The translations under genes were made by a program, and so were the position numbers. The notes under the pieces are model-generated. The model worked only from the letters and a program-made list of their open reading frames with translations. It was not told where the DNA came from and did not search any database. Below are positions 34,099 to 45,862 of a DNA stretch of 64,000 nucleotides, piece by piece. How positions within the stretch are numbered: the first letter of the stretch is position 1; the number at the start of each line of letters is the position of its first letter. The DNA comes from Linnemannia elongata (lineage: Eukaryota; Mortierellomycota; Mortierellomycetes; Mortierellales; Mortierellaceae): NCBI GenBank assembly GCA_036320915.1, contig JAXBDG010000026.1:95356-159355 (forward strand). The letters run 5' to 3'.

Positions 34099-36539
34099 TC
34101 ACTTCGTGCCGGCATTTTGTTGCACTGGGATCTGCAATCCAGGTGATTTGCCACCAGCTGCTGACTCCAGATCGATCTTCAGCACATACTGCCTCACACG
34201 CTGTATATCAGCAGGGACGGTACGGTAAACCTTCCCCTCAGAGGTCAAGTAGTCCTGCTTCTCGAAATCGGCATACACATGACCTGGGACGACAAAAATA
34301 AGCCGAGGCTCGTCATGAGGAAGAATCCAGCGAGCTTGAATGAGGTTGTCGATAAGTTTTGAGAGCGGCAGTCCTTTGATGGGGTGGTTCTTGGATACCG
34401 TGATTTGGAATAGGTCTCTGGGGGCGAGCAGCAGATCGACACAGGCATAGTTGCAAATCTTTGGTATGCATAGTGTGCCTGCCGTGACCGGGGTAATCGT
34501 GTTGAAATGCGTTACCTCTGGATTCCGCGGGATTTCCAAACGAGCAGACTGCCCAGTCTCGAGATCCTTGAGCTCAAAGATGTGGCCGCCCTCTCGGAAG
34601 GTACGGAGGACATATGCTTCGAACATAATACCGCTAGCGCTTCCGTTGGGATCCATGACGAGCTTCTTCAACATTTGGGTGCAAGTGTCCTGACTCAGTA
34701 AAGCGGCAACCTTCTCAGCGACGTATGTTGAAGCCCATTCCAATCGAAAGGTGTCATGATCATCCATGGGCCAACGGTGAATCAGACGGCTGCTGAAGTC
34801 CAGCGTGTCTCTCCCTTGCGAGAAGTATTGCATCAATATCACCGGGTCTTTGACTCTGTCGAGGGCTTGTTCTAGACGCTCACATGCCATGACCTTGGCA
34901 CGCTCAAGGTCATTAGGACGTAGGCTTAAGTTCTAGCGATGAATTAGATCAAGGCGTAATAGAGCTGTGATTAAAATAGAAAACAGGCTGTCTGCGCATT
35001 GAATATCTCCAAAAGTAAAAGCTATTCTCAAAGAAAAGCGTTGTGGTTTTGGCCTATAAGATACCTGCATCGGCCTTTCTAGGACATATCTCGGCACGCC
35101 GCCTATCTTTGAGTAGAGTTCTTCCACCGCTTCCAAAGGAACCACCTCGAAGCCGACGACACTGATCCTGCACTTCTTCAACTCTTCCAGACTCCATGGG
35201 GCCATATAGTAACGCCATGCTACCCTTTTGTCGACGTCCTGATATTGGTGGGCTTCGGAAAATAGGGTCTTTGGCGAAGCTGAAATGACGGTCTTGGCTC
35301 GACCGAGTACTGGATCAGGAGTGCTGTCGACAAAATACCATGTGTCGGGTAGACTGAGAAAGGGTTCAAAAGTCTCGATATCCCCGGATCTGACCGTAGA
35401 GCGCCCTCCAAAGACGTAGCATTTCGCGCTCCGTTTGGTGTGGAAAACGATTATCGGAGGGTTGTCGTCGTCGCTCTCGGCAAGAAGTCGGATGGCGAAG
35501 TACACTAGGAAGGCCGATTTGCCGATCCCAGATGTACCTGTAACAATGACATGCTTTTTCAACTCGTTCCCAGTATACGGTGTATTGTTCTCAAACGTCC
35601 CGAGGATTGTGTCGTAAAGATCTTTGTACGCCTCTCTGACATAGATATCGTTTGTATCGACGACTGGAAGTAAGATGCCGCGAGGAGCCGATATCTTGTC
35701 CATGTCTTTGATGTTGGCGCCGTGCAACTCGAGGGCAGTGCGAGACAATGAGCTAAAAATGTCATCTCCAGCAATATCCTGACCAATGGAAGCAAGCAAT
35801 GAGACCCTCTCTTTCCTGCTTAGACGAGAGAGGTAAACTTGGTCATCCACCACAGCCTTCTCAGTGAGACCAGCCTCTTCAATTGCATCCTTCAGAGTGT
35901 GCGGACGATGGCGCTTCCTGCTGGAAGAGGGTCCTGGTAAGAGAAAGGTGGCACAAGAGATGTACCAATCAAGAATATTAGCAACTTGTACAATGTCCGT
36001 GGATAATTGAATGAAAGCAAAGGGCTCCTTTAGACACAGCTGAAGACAAATATTCACCTGCATCTTCCTCACGGTCTCTTTTCGCAACTATAGGAAATAA
36101 AAAAAAATAAAAAAAAGTAGGTAAATAACGCAAATGGAGATCACAATAGAGTTATGCTGAGATGTTCATACGCAAGGCGTATTTGAAAGCAAAGCGCGTT
36201 TGCATTACCTGGCAAGGGTCGCTGGACAATGACGTGAATCGTGTCTTCTGGCAAATCAGCATCAAAGACCATGGAGAGCTTGTTGGTCGCCCTCAGTTTT
36301 TTTTTCACAGGCACAGAGTCGAGCAGAACAGGAAGGTCGTTGTCGTCGTCGTCATGGATGGAGACGCGCCAGAGGGTGAGTTCATCAGCTGCGACATCGT
36401 CAAAACGAGGAGCCTTCTCAGCCTTGATGAGCTTCTTGAGGTCGCCGATGGTCTTGGTTGACTCGATCTCAACAGGGAACGCGTTGGAGGTAGCCTCTCC
36501 ATCAACGAGACAGAACAGAGTGAGGTGGTTGTCGTTCAT
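34099..36539 (-). CDS. CRN-4: Crinkler-type effector, intact, 687 aa
   Basis: Exons 36209-36539, 36058-36087, 35065-35933 and 34099-34932; the sum is 2064 nt, in frame. Residues 1-110 are the ubiquitin-like CRN header (FCLVDGE, LTLWRV), closing with HVIVQRP, which corresponds to the HVLVxxP motif where oomycete CRN modules recombine; intron 1 follows it. About 111-140 is a basic linker (AKRDREEDAG...RKRHR) resembling a bipartite nuclear localisation signal. Walker A GTSGIGKS is near residues 250-258 and a WYFVDS Walker-B-like strand near 319. The C-terminal region (about 510-600) has FEAYVL and VDLLLAPRDLFQITVSK, matching the REase-like nuclease of CRN/RHS proteins. No secretion signal is seen. 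The role (nuclear-acting effector or cytotoxic factor) is inferred from family. Confidence 0.88.
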
Positions 36540-37535
36540 GGCGTAGAATAAACTGAAAAATGACAGAGAGAGATGGCAAGGGCTGTAAAGAAGGCAGAAT
36601 GAAAAGAAAACAAGAGAAAAGAAAGATGTGGAAAGAAAGAAAAAAGAAGGCGAGGGATAAAAAAAAAGGAAGTGGTGACGAAGGCGATGAAGGCGTGAGA
36701 ATGGTGGCAAAGGAAAAGAATGGGAGGTGTGAGAAAGTTGGCAAAGGCGCTGAAGAAAAGGCGGGAGCGTAGTAAAGAAAGGAATAGTAAAGGTAGAGAA
36801 GGCAAAACTATGAGGGCACGGGAGTGGTAAGCTAAGACTATGCATCATGAAATATAATGATGACATCATCATTATATGTCACATGACGTTAGAAAGGGGA
36901 GATTTTTTGGGGGGTATTTCCATGCTATCCTTCCGTCATTCTTCCTTCCTCTTCAGGTTTCTTTTTCATACTTTTTTTCCTCTCTACCCCTTCTGCGTCC
37001 TTTCTGTACCATTTACCAGTTTCTTTTCTATCACCTTTGCCTCGATCTTTCGACCGTTGGCGCCATCGATTTATTTTTCCTTTTATTTCTGCTGATTTCT
37101 GGTGATGATTTCTGTTGAAAGTCCGCTTGGTACGGTGCAGCAGTAGTAGTAGAGAACCCACCGCAATACAACGAAGAAATGCAAGTAAAATTTTTCTGAA
37201 GCAGCGAAGCGCGGTAAGGTGGAATACACGATCGAGCCAACCACCGGTTGATCAATTGATCAGTGAGACGAGATAGCCCTTCCCATGATTCTCCTCATTC
37301 TCCTCGTCGTTCCAGATTTTTTTATCAGGTGAACCCCTGTGACTTAAATTAAGCTGTATGGTTGCGTGTAAAAATGATGTAGGGGAAGCCGTTTAAGTCA
37401 GGCCTCGAGAAGTGTGTATCTGTAGTTACTGGATGAATTATTGACAATTGGTGTTTACTATGTTGTCCAGCGGATTAGGGTTTTTAAAAACAAAGCTTGC
37501 CCTCTCTCCCACACACACACTCTCTCTCGCTGTCT
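36540..37535. other. CRN-4 upstream region and spacer
   Basis: Pyrimidine-rich leader on the minus strand (about 36550-36800), palindrome at 36852-36877, the empty MULE target (36866-36899), the empty LINE target ATGCTATCC... (36922-36950), and 31-bp motif site B at 37234-37264. No gene. This is the reference empty-site copy for both transposon insertions. Confidence 0.75.
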
Positions 37536-39645
37536 CTACACAACTTGGGTTGATTTCGATTGTTCAGTCTCTTCAGGGGTCTTGATGGACAAACTAGGCT
37601 GAGGTGCAGCCTCGACAATACCCTTGTCCTCAGCTGCTGGCAAAAAGGCAGCCTGGGGACGATTAGTAAACTGACGACGCTCAAGCTTCAGCATAACCCA
37701 TGTTGGCGTATGCTTCATGATGTACCGAGTGACCTTGGACGAGAGAGTCTATCAAGCACAATAGTGATGGACCAGGACGAAAACAATAACGGAATTAATC
37801 GCTGATCGTCGTGCTGTGCTTTTGTACAACACAAACTTTGCTATATGTAAAGGGCGACAAAGCCTTATTTTACCTGGCCCGCCATGGTCCTGAAGACCTT
37901 GCTGGTATCGAATGCCTTCTCAACCCAATCGATGCGCTCCTCTTGGTAGGCCTTGAATGCATCCTCAATCTCCTCCGCGATAGGATGAAAGGGTAGTCCG
38001 TTGATACGGTTCGCCAATGCTATGGCATCATGCATGGCGTTGGCAGCACCTACACCTCCAGCAGGATTGAACTAAGACACAGTGCAAAAAGAGAGTATGA
38101 TAAGTACGCACAATAGTTTACAGTACTGTAGCAATATGCTTAATCATTTCACAGCATCATTCGTTTGCTCTACCTTATGGCATGCTAAAATGCAAAATCC
38201 AAAGAAAAAGGGCATGGTTGGAACACCGGCCGGAAAAGCGTTAGTGGTGATGAAGAATTCACTCATATTTGGTTGTCACTTACAAATATATGCAATGGCC
38301 AACAGAAAACAAAACATACCATCACCGATGAGAACTGTACGACAGTCGTACCAGGTCTTGAAGACTTTCTCCTCCAGCATGACCTTAGAGATCAACTCCT
38401 TAGGAGAGCGGTCGATCAAGTCTTGAAGAGTGAGGATCTTGTCGCCTCCACTGATAATAGGAAAATCCTTAACTTGCTCGCACATCGCCGCAGCAGCCTC
38501 AGGTCCCCACTCTGAGTTACGGAAAGCGTCATTGTCTTTACTGGTTTCCTCATCAAGGAAGAGAATAGCACCCCAGCAGACGGTATTCTGGGCAGTGGTT
38601 GATGTATTCCACTAACAGCGAACAATACGAAACAAGATGTAGGCGTTAGAATTTTCCAGTAGGTTAAAGAGTGGAAGAACACGATCGGGACTATCTAAAA
38701 AACAAAAAAAAATATCCAGTACTTACCGTGTACATCTTGTCAGTTGCGATAAATTTGCGGAACTGAGAATTCTTGATTGCTAGGTCAGGGAACTCTTCGG
38801 GAGAAAGAGGTCGAGTTTGGCCAACAAGGCAAACTGTGCTGAAAGGAAGTGGGAGTGCATCAGATGCTGGGAGCTTGTTCGTCTTCTTCAGCTTTTCGTA
38901 CAGTCCTTGGCGAACAGCACTGTAGGCTCCATCAGCTCCGACGAGGATGTCGCCTTCAGCTTCGCTTTTATCGCTGAAGCGAATAAGGACGCCGTTGCCG
39001 CCTTGGTCCATGGAGAGAACCTTCTTTCCCAAGTGAACGCGCTCTTTTGGAATCTGGCGGAGAAGCAAATCATAAATCTGAGGTCGAGAAACAATGTATC
39101 CGTTAGCGCCATACCTGGTAGGGGAGACGAGAAACTTATGTTAGTTTCTTATTCGCAAGGCGTTCTTTGTTTAAGAGCGCCTCAAAAGGCACCGTCATCT
39201 TACCGCTCTTCGTGCCCTTCGAAATCTATTGAGAATTCGAGCTCTCGATCCTCGTTACACATCTTGATTGAAGAGACGTATTTGCCTAAGGCGACAACCT
39301 CTTCATAAATCCCGCACTGCTTAAAGAGGTTGGCGGTGGTGCAGTTGAAGTACATCACCGAACCTACAGAACAAAGGGTTTAGGTTAGATGAAGGTCGTT
39401 CTACTAAGACAACTAGAGTTAACAGTTATCCGTGATCAATCGAAAGAGTAATCCAAGAACAGGGTGTTACCAAGGGGCTTGACTTCAGCGGCACGCTCAT
39501 AGATCTCAAAGGGAATTCCGGCCTTGTGCAAGAGAATGCCCAAGGTAAGTCCTGCCAGACCCGCTCCAACAATGAGGACCCTGGGTCGTTTGGCGTACAT
39601 AACAGAGCGGTCATGCTTAAAGGTGACGGCGGGGTTGATCTCCAT
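37536..39645 (-). CDS. FMO-5: diverged FAD-dependent monooxygenase, 478 aa
   Basis: Paralogue of FMO-1 to -4, outside the amplified module. Exons: 39471-39645, 39204-39363, 38727-39114, 38320-38611, 38174-38184, 37874-38071 and 37536-37748; total 1437 nt, in frame. GxGxxG is retained (VGAGLAG), as are the DG and GD motifs. Exonic sequence is close to FMO-2 while introns differ more, so exons appear under constraint or conversion. It is head-to-head with FMO-6 about 1.7 kb away. The module repeat boundary lies in its last exon. Confidence 0.9.
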
Positions 39646-41320
39646 GGCGATGACTTTTTACTTTCCTAATGTGCACTGGCGAGATGAGAGAATGAGGGAA
39701 GCAGGGAGGGAAAGTCGATGTCGTGTGGCGGGGATGAAGAAGGAGTGGAATGCAGAAAAAAGTAGATGAAGGAAAACTAATGAAAAGGGAAGAGAGATGC
39801 GAGATGACAAAGAGGTGGGCGTTGAGGAAAGAGGGAGAGAGGGCAAGCTAGAGAGGGAGAGTAAGTGATCTCTCACATTGTTGTCTGGTATGCATCCTTT
39901 GGGCCGGATAAGAGAGTTACACAACAAACAAACAGGAACAAAGAGAGCAAGGGCAAACAGGATTTGCCAGCTATGGAGTACCAATTAGCATGGAGAAGGG
40001 GGAGATGGTTCAACAGTGTGCTGGGCTGGTATGGGATTACCATTAGGCCATGAATGGAAAAGGGCGTATCATAAAGTGCATAGTCTCCAACATCAACGCT
40101 CGGGAAATAAGACTTTCTGCATATCACCCTTTCAACAATAGCTATAGGATTATCCTTCAAGGACGTTGTACGGTACGAACGTACGAAAGGGAGGATTGAT
40201 ACACTACAAGAGTGGTGTGGCGTGTTTGTTTTTTGAGGGCCACATTGCTCTCAACTCTTCCTTCTTCCCTGAGCGTTTCAGGAGGAGAGTCAAGAAGGAG
40301 AAGTCTTGGTCTGAAATCTATCAATCAGAAAATTAACGGACATGGTTCAAAGCTGTATCGGTAATACGAGAGGCAATCCCTCTCTTCAGTTGCTAGTTTC
40401 TTTCGTTATTGCACATTTGGCATTCCATGGACGATATGTTCCTAACACAGCACGCAAACTGTGGCGGCCGTTATTTCGAAGGACAATAAACAGAAACAAA
40501 CGGTCCATGTAAAAGAGTCGCCCGTAACTGTATGCACGTGCAAAATTGATCCACCTTTACACAAAGTGCTCATAGACTGGCCTTGTCTCTCCTCAGAGCA
40601 CACTCCTTCCTCTCTGTGTGAGAAGAAATAAACAAATGAAAACCTTAATTGCTTTGTTAGAGTCCTTTAGCTTTGACAGAGAACACACAAAAGGGTTGAG
40701 ACTATTGAAGTCGAACATCACGTCGCGCGTGTCCTGTCCATACGTTGTCAATTGGAATTGGCCCAAGCGGTGGTTTCCAACTATGGATCTTACTGCTTCC
40801 AAAGGTACATCGTTTAATCCTCATGATCCCGTTGTCGATGTTTGCTGGGCCGATGAGGAAGGAGACTATGTAGATTTTTTTGTTCAAGATGACACTCCCT
40901 TGTGATGGACAGAGGAAAAAGAAGAATAGGTTCAACAGGCGCTGCTTTTGTGAACACAAAGGTTGAGGAGAACACAGAGAAAGGACATCGGATGCAAATG
41001 TAACACAAGTACTGTACACAAAGACAAAGACAAGGGTCCATAATAGCAAAAAAGGCTCCCTCCATCGAAGTGGGTTCCTCCCCAGCATGAAATGAAAAAG
41101 TAACAAGGCACGAGTGGGCACAACAGACATTCCGCTGGCATTTGTTGGGTGTTCTCTGCCTTTTCTGTATTGCTCACCCGCTCAATCCCACTCTTTTCTA
41201 CCTTTCTTTTTTCTTTTTTATTTTTTCCTTTGTCAACTTGCATTCGAAACTCATCCTTCTCATCCCTCCCATCCTCATCCATCTTTTTCCTCATTCCGAC
41301 ATTCATTCTTCAGCGCAATC
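39646..41320. other. Divergent intergenic region FMO-5 / FMO-6
   Basis: Presumed bidirectional promoter region. An open frame at 40618-40905 (+, 95 codons) has no recognisable domain and normal-looking composition; a small gene is possible but unsupported. A pyrimidine-rich stretch (41190-41320) precedes the FMO-6 start. Confidence 0.5.
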
Positions 41321-43518
41321 ATGGAGATCAACCCGGCTGTCACTTTTAAGCACGACCGCTCGCTTATGTATAATAAGCGGCCCAAGGTCCTTATTGTCGG
41401 AGCGGGTCTGGCTGGACTTACTTTGGGCATGCTACTTCACAAGGCCAATATCCCTTTTGAGATCTACGAGCGTGCTGCTGAAGTCAAGCCCCTTGGTGCG
41501 TGACGACCCCTGCTCTTCCATTCCCGATTGCAATGATCAATTTAGCGCTTTTTTCTTGCACATTCTTCGAACTGACACCGACAACGCTTTATGCTCCTCA
41601 CTTAGGCTCCGCCATGGCATTCAGCGCTACCACCGCCAACCTATTCAAGCAATGTGGTATCTACGACGAGTTCGTCTCTATTAGCAAGCTTTCCTCTGTG
41701 CTCAACGTTTGCAACGAACAGCGCGAGAGCGAGTACAAAATCGACTTTCGTGGACACGACGAGATGTAAGTGCTCAGTTCCCGCAGGCGTACTTGGTCTC
41801 CCCTTGCAATGAAGCAATTATCCCCTTGTGCTTCATCTTTTCTTTCGTGGATATTCATACAATGCTAATGCCTTTCCTCTATATGTTTTTCTTTGGCGTC
41901 TGCATGTTATTCTATGTTGATATCGGGCTAGGTTTGGAGCCAAAGGATATATCGTTACGCGCCCCAAGTTATATGATTTGTTACTGCGTCAGGTTCCCCA
42001 GGAACGCATTCACCTCGGCAAGAAGATCCTGTCAATGGAGAATGGTGGCAATGGTGTTCTCATCCGATGCAGTGACGGATCTGTGGCCGAGGGAGATATC
42101 CTTGTCGGTGCTGACGGAGCGTACTCTGCTGTCCGTCAGAACCTGTACGCCAAGCTGTTAAAGGACAAGCGACTCCCACCCTCCGATGCATTGCCACTCC
42201 CCTTTAGCACTGTTTGCCTTGTAGGTCAGACTCGGCCTTTAACTCCTGAAGAGTTCCCTGATGTCGCTCTGGAGGAATGCCAGTTCCGTAATGTTGTTGG
42301 CAACAACCGACCCTATGCTGTAAGGATCTCTTTTCTTTCCGTGTCTCTTTTCATTGCGTTTCTTTTCCTCTCTGTATATCTTCAGTGTAGTGTTAACTAA
42401 CACTGGAGGAAATACGTCAACTCTGTTTCTACCGTAATAGTGGTCGACGTTCACAACAAAACAAGGGACAGTCTGTTGGATTTGTATTCAATACCTCGAC
42501 GATGAATCAAGTAAGGAGAACGACGCCTTCCGCAACTCGGAATGGGGCCCCGAGGCTGCAGCAGCGATGGCCGCCCAGGTCCGCGATTTTCCTGTTGTGA
42601 GTGGCGGTGACAAGAAACTGACCCTTGGAGATTTGATTGACTGGACCCCAAAAGAGCTCATGTCCAAGGCGATGCAGGAGGAGAAAGTTTTCAAGACCTG
42701 GTTCGACTGCCGCACTGTGCTCATTGGCGATGGTAGGTTATAATTTGGAGGGACTAGATGAAGCATGGCCACATTTTTGAACGCTTTTTAATGGTCTTTC
42801 TCTCGTCTTTCTTATGTGTCAACCTTCGACTCTAGCTTGCCACAAGGTAAAGAATTAAAGCACCCCATACCCAACGACATTCTCTACTTCTGCTGCACCA
42901 TTTTACACAATATTAACACCAACGCTACCTTGCCACGCTTTTTGTTTGCCAGTTCAACCCAGCCGGAGGAATGGGTGCAACCAACGCTATGCACGACGCC
43001 CTCGTCCTCGCCAACTTGATCAACGGCCTCCCCTTCCACCCCGTCGCTAATGAGATCGAAGCAGCTTTCAAAGCCTACAGGGAGGAACGTTGCCACTGGG
43101 TCAAGGATGCCTATGAGGCGAGCAAGATTTTTAAGGCTATGGCTGGCCAGGTACAGCACCCTTTCCCTCAGACTATTTTGGAGAAAGAAACCGGGAGAGC
43201 AGTCTTTGTGTTCTTATTGAATCGATTTTTAGCGCTGACTAACTTGCATTATGTCGTTTATTCTCTCTTTATCTCGATCAGAAAATGATGGCAAAGGTGG
43301 TTCGATTCTGTGTGAAGAACATGCCCCAGTGGGTATTCCAGCAGGGTCAAAATCGTACCACTTGTAACCGTCCTCAATGTGCGTTCTTGCCTCTTGTCCA
43401 AGATAATGGTCGAGTTCGACCTGCCCCTCAACCCAGTTTGTCTGTCAAGACACCCAAGGACCCTGAGAATAACGAGGACAAGGTTGAGGCGATTCCCGCT
43501 GCCGCTGCAGCGATTTAA
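41321..43518 (+). CDS. FMO-6: FAD-dependent monooxygenase, intact, 486 aa
   Basis: Exons 41321-41495, 41606-41765, 41932-42319, 42441-42732, 42836-42846, 42953-43150 and 43282-43518; 1461 nt in frame, GT-AG throughout. GxGxxG VGAGLAG at residues 27-32, DG motif GADGAYSAVR, and GD motif with PAGGMGATNAMHDA. The C-terminus has CNRPQCAFLP and APQPSLSVK, then an Ala-rich end. Exon sizes 1-6 are identical to FMO-2, showing a common origin despite clear sequence divergence. Transcribed away from FMO-5. Substrate unknown. Confidence 0.92.
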
Positions 43519-44345
43519 GTGCTCCAAATACATCTGCTTTGTTACACTGTTAACGCAGACTTGAATGATACCTTTCTTTAATCTATAATAATCTTAATCT
43601 TTAATAAACCCTCACTGTATCCCTTGACGGGCGAATACACAAAAAGTGCAATGATGAGAAAGACCCGCGGATCAATGACTCATGACTATGATATACTTTG
43701 CGTTAGGACATGATTACAGGCACATTGTGAACCTTGCTCTATCCTGATACGATTTACTCGCTTGTCGAATGAGTTCGTCTATTGCACCCTATACTCGATC
43801 ATCCATTGTCCTTCGAAAAACAAGATCCTTAGGAACATATCTGACAAGATGCAAAACGGAATGACATATAACACCAATTGAATTATCTCGCACAAACATC
43901 CTTCCACACTTTTATAGTTTTTTGCTCATGCTGAGCACGTCAAAAGTAAATAAAAAAGAGGCAAGGAGGAGGCAGCGAATGGCGATCCATTTTAATCTTG
44001 AATACAATTGCTTTTTTTTCTGCTCTACTAGTCAAGGTCCGGGCACTCTCTTCGTTTTCTTGCGCTTTTAGGCATTGTGCGCCTTTTGTTCTTTCCATCG
44101 TGCTAAGTACATAGCGAAGCTAACGGTCGGGAAAGAATATGAAGGGAAACTCGATTTTTATGGATGCTCTCTCTGCATTGCTGGGACAGCAAGTGTCAAA
44201 ATAGGGTTGGACTAGAGATAGAGACGAAAGGAAGGATGCGGAGTTGAAGGGTGGGGTAGGTCCCATTCTTTGGGCATGAATGGTGCTGCATTCCTTTGAG
44301 CTCAAACTAACTTCACATACCTTTTATGTTTTGCTTCACTAATAG

Positions 44346-45001
44346 CGTGCCACAAGGTACGACCTATTCTGCATCAATCAATGGTGGTGAGTTGTTTACA
44401 AGAGTACGACTCGCTCACTTCCTTCCATTCCTTGTCACTTTTATTCTACGTCTAGTTCAACCCGCAAGGAGGTGTCGGGGCAACTAATGCTATGCATGAT
44501 GCAATCGTTCTTGTCAATCTGATCAACGGCCTGCCTTTCCACCCTGTCGCAGAGGAGATCGAAGCTGCTTTCAAGGCATACCAAGACGAGCGCTTCCAAT
44601 GGGTCCTAGATGCCTTTAAGTCTAGTAAAGTGCACAGGACCATGATGGGACAGGTAACGATAGACTTTCAACCAATTACGCACTTTGATCCCCTTTGTGG
44701 ATCCATCAGTACTCTTGCATGTGTTAATTAGTTCGTTTTTTGCACTCTTTTCGTTGTTCTCGTTTTTGTCCTGGCGAAACAACAATAGTCGATGGCGTCC
44801 AAATTCTCGAGATTCTTCGCAAAACATATCCCCGTTTGGCTCTTCCAGCGTATCCAGGAAAAGACTTGCAGTTACCGTCCCCTGATAGCGTTCTTGCCAC
44901 TGATCGAGGATACCGGTCGTGTTCGTCCTGCCCATCAGCCTAGTCTGTCGGTCCAAGCGCCAGTTGAGAACGAGGAGAAGTCAGCCCCTCACTCTGTGTA
45001 G
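44346..45001 (+). pseudogene. FMO remnant (last three exons only)
   Basis: Micro-exon CGTGCCACAAG (44346-44356), exon 6 (44456-44653, 198 nt, open) and exon 7 (44789-45001, open, ending APHSV) of an FMO, with proper splice borders. No trace of exons 1-4 was found between the FMO-6 stop and 44346. Without the FAD-binding half it cannot be an active enzyme. It may be a partial tandem duplicate, or it could be spliced as an alternative 3' end of FMO-6. The 827 bp between them hold no other feature I can support. Confidence 0.85.
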
Positions 45002-45458
45002 AGCTGTGTAGATAGTCGATACCCAAAGCAGCTCACTACATATATACCATTGACGTGTGTTAAGCACTAGCAGGAAATACTTGTTTTTTTTTTGCGATTG
45101 TAAACACCACAAAAGTCGTGCTTTGTTTTAGTGTCGTGTGTCTGTCCTTACACTTCTGCTCTTCCGTCCTCTACATTGTCCAAGAGGCAATGTTGGTTTT
45201 GTGCGAGAAGAGGGTAAAATTTTGAGCAGTTGGGTTCAAAGGTGTCGGAGAGAGACACAATAAAACAGAAGGTATTTTCAAGGGCATTTAGAACACAATT
45301 TCTGGGCACCCCAGTTCATTACCGAGAGTTGGCTCGAGCGATACTTCTAGGAACGATCTATTTTCACTCTTCCAACAAGGCGATTTCCATTCTGCATTGG
45401 TATAATATCTTCCTGCCAAGCCGGACCCTATTTGCTCCTTAGTTCCCTCCCTACCGTT

Positions 45459-45745
45459 CTCTCTCTCTCTCTCTCCCATGCCTGCTTCCCTTTTTGTGAT
45501 TGTGAATTAGTCTCTACAGACAAACGCCATCGGATGCATTTCGTCAACGTCGTACAAAACGTACATGGCGAGAGAATAGAGAAGTACTCCATGCCCTGGA
45601 GTGTCAGACCCCTTGTGCTTCCCTCTCAACTTTGCATTTCATTTCGTTCTCTCTCCTTTTTTTTTTCACTTTGCTCCTCTCTTTCTTATGCACCAACTCT
45701 CTCTCTGTCTCTCTCTCCCTCACACACACACACACACACACACAT
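45459..45745 (+). repeat. CT and CA microsatellites upstream of FMO-7
   Basis: (CT)n at about 45459-45476 and (CA)n at about 45721-45743, within the pyrimidine-rich presumed promoter or leader of FMO-7. No gene in 45002-45862. Confidence 0.7.
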
Positions 45746-45862
45746 ATACTTTTCCTCATCTCATTTCTCTCTCCCCCAAAACTCCCCACCTCTGCATCTC
45801 ATCAACTCGACATCTCGACAGCCCGACATCGTGACATTTTTGAATCAGGAAACAGCATCCAC

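Larger units (their letters stand above)
30320..37535. repeat. Tandem CRN+FMO module, unit 4 (no insertion)
   Basis: The only copy without a mobile element, about 7.2 kb. Near-identity to the other units continues to about 37550, inside the last exon of FMO-5, and then drops abruptly to paralogue-level similarity. The duplication edge therefore lies within FMO coding sequence. Confidence 0.93.

Noticed and set aside
36540..36872. In-frame N-terminal extension of CRN-4 (about 110 residues) starting MMMSSLYF
   Set aside because: It is the translated pyrimidine-rich leader (F/S/L/P-rich), it is not in frame in all units, and the CRN header begins normally at MNDNH.
40618..40905. 95-codon plus-strand frame between FMO-5 and FMO-6
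   Set aside because: No recognisable domain or splice or promoter support; kept only as a possibility in the intergenic note.
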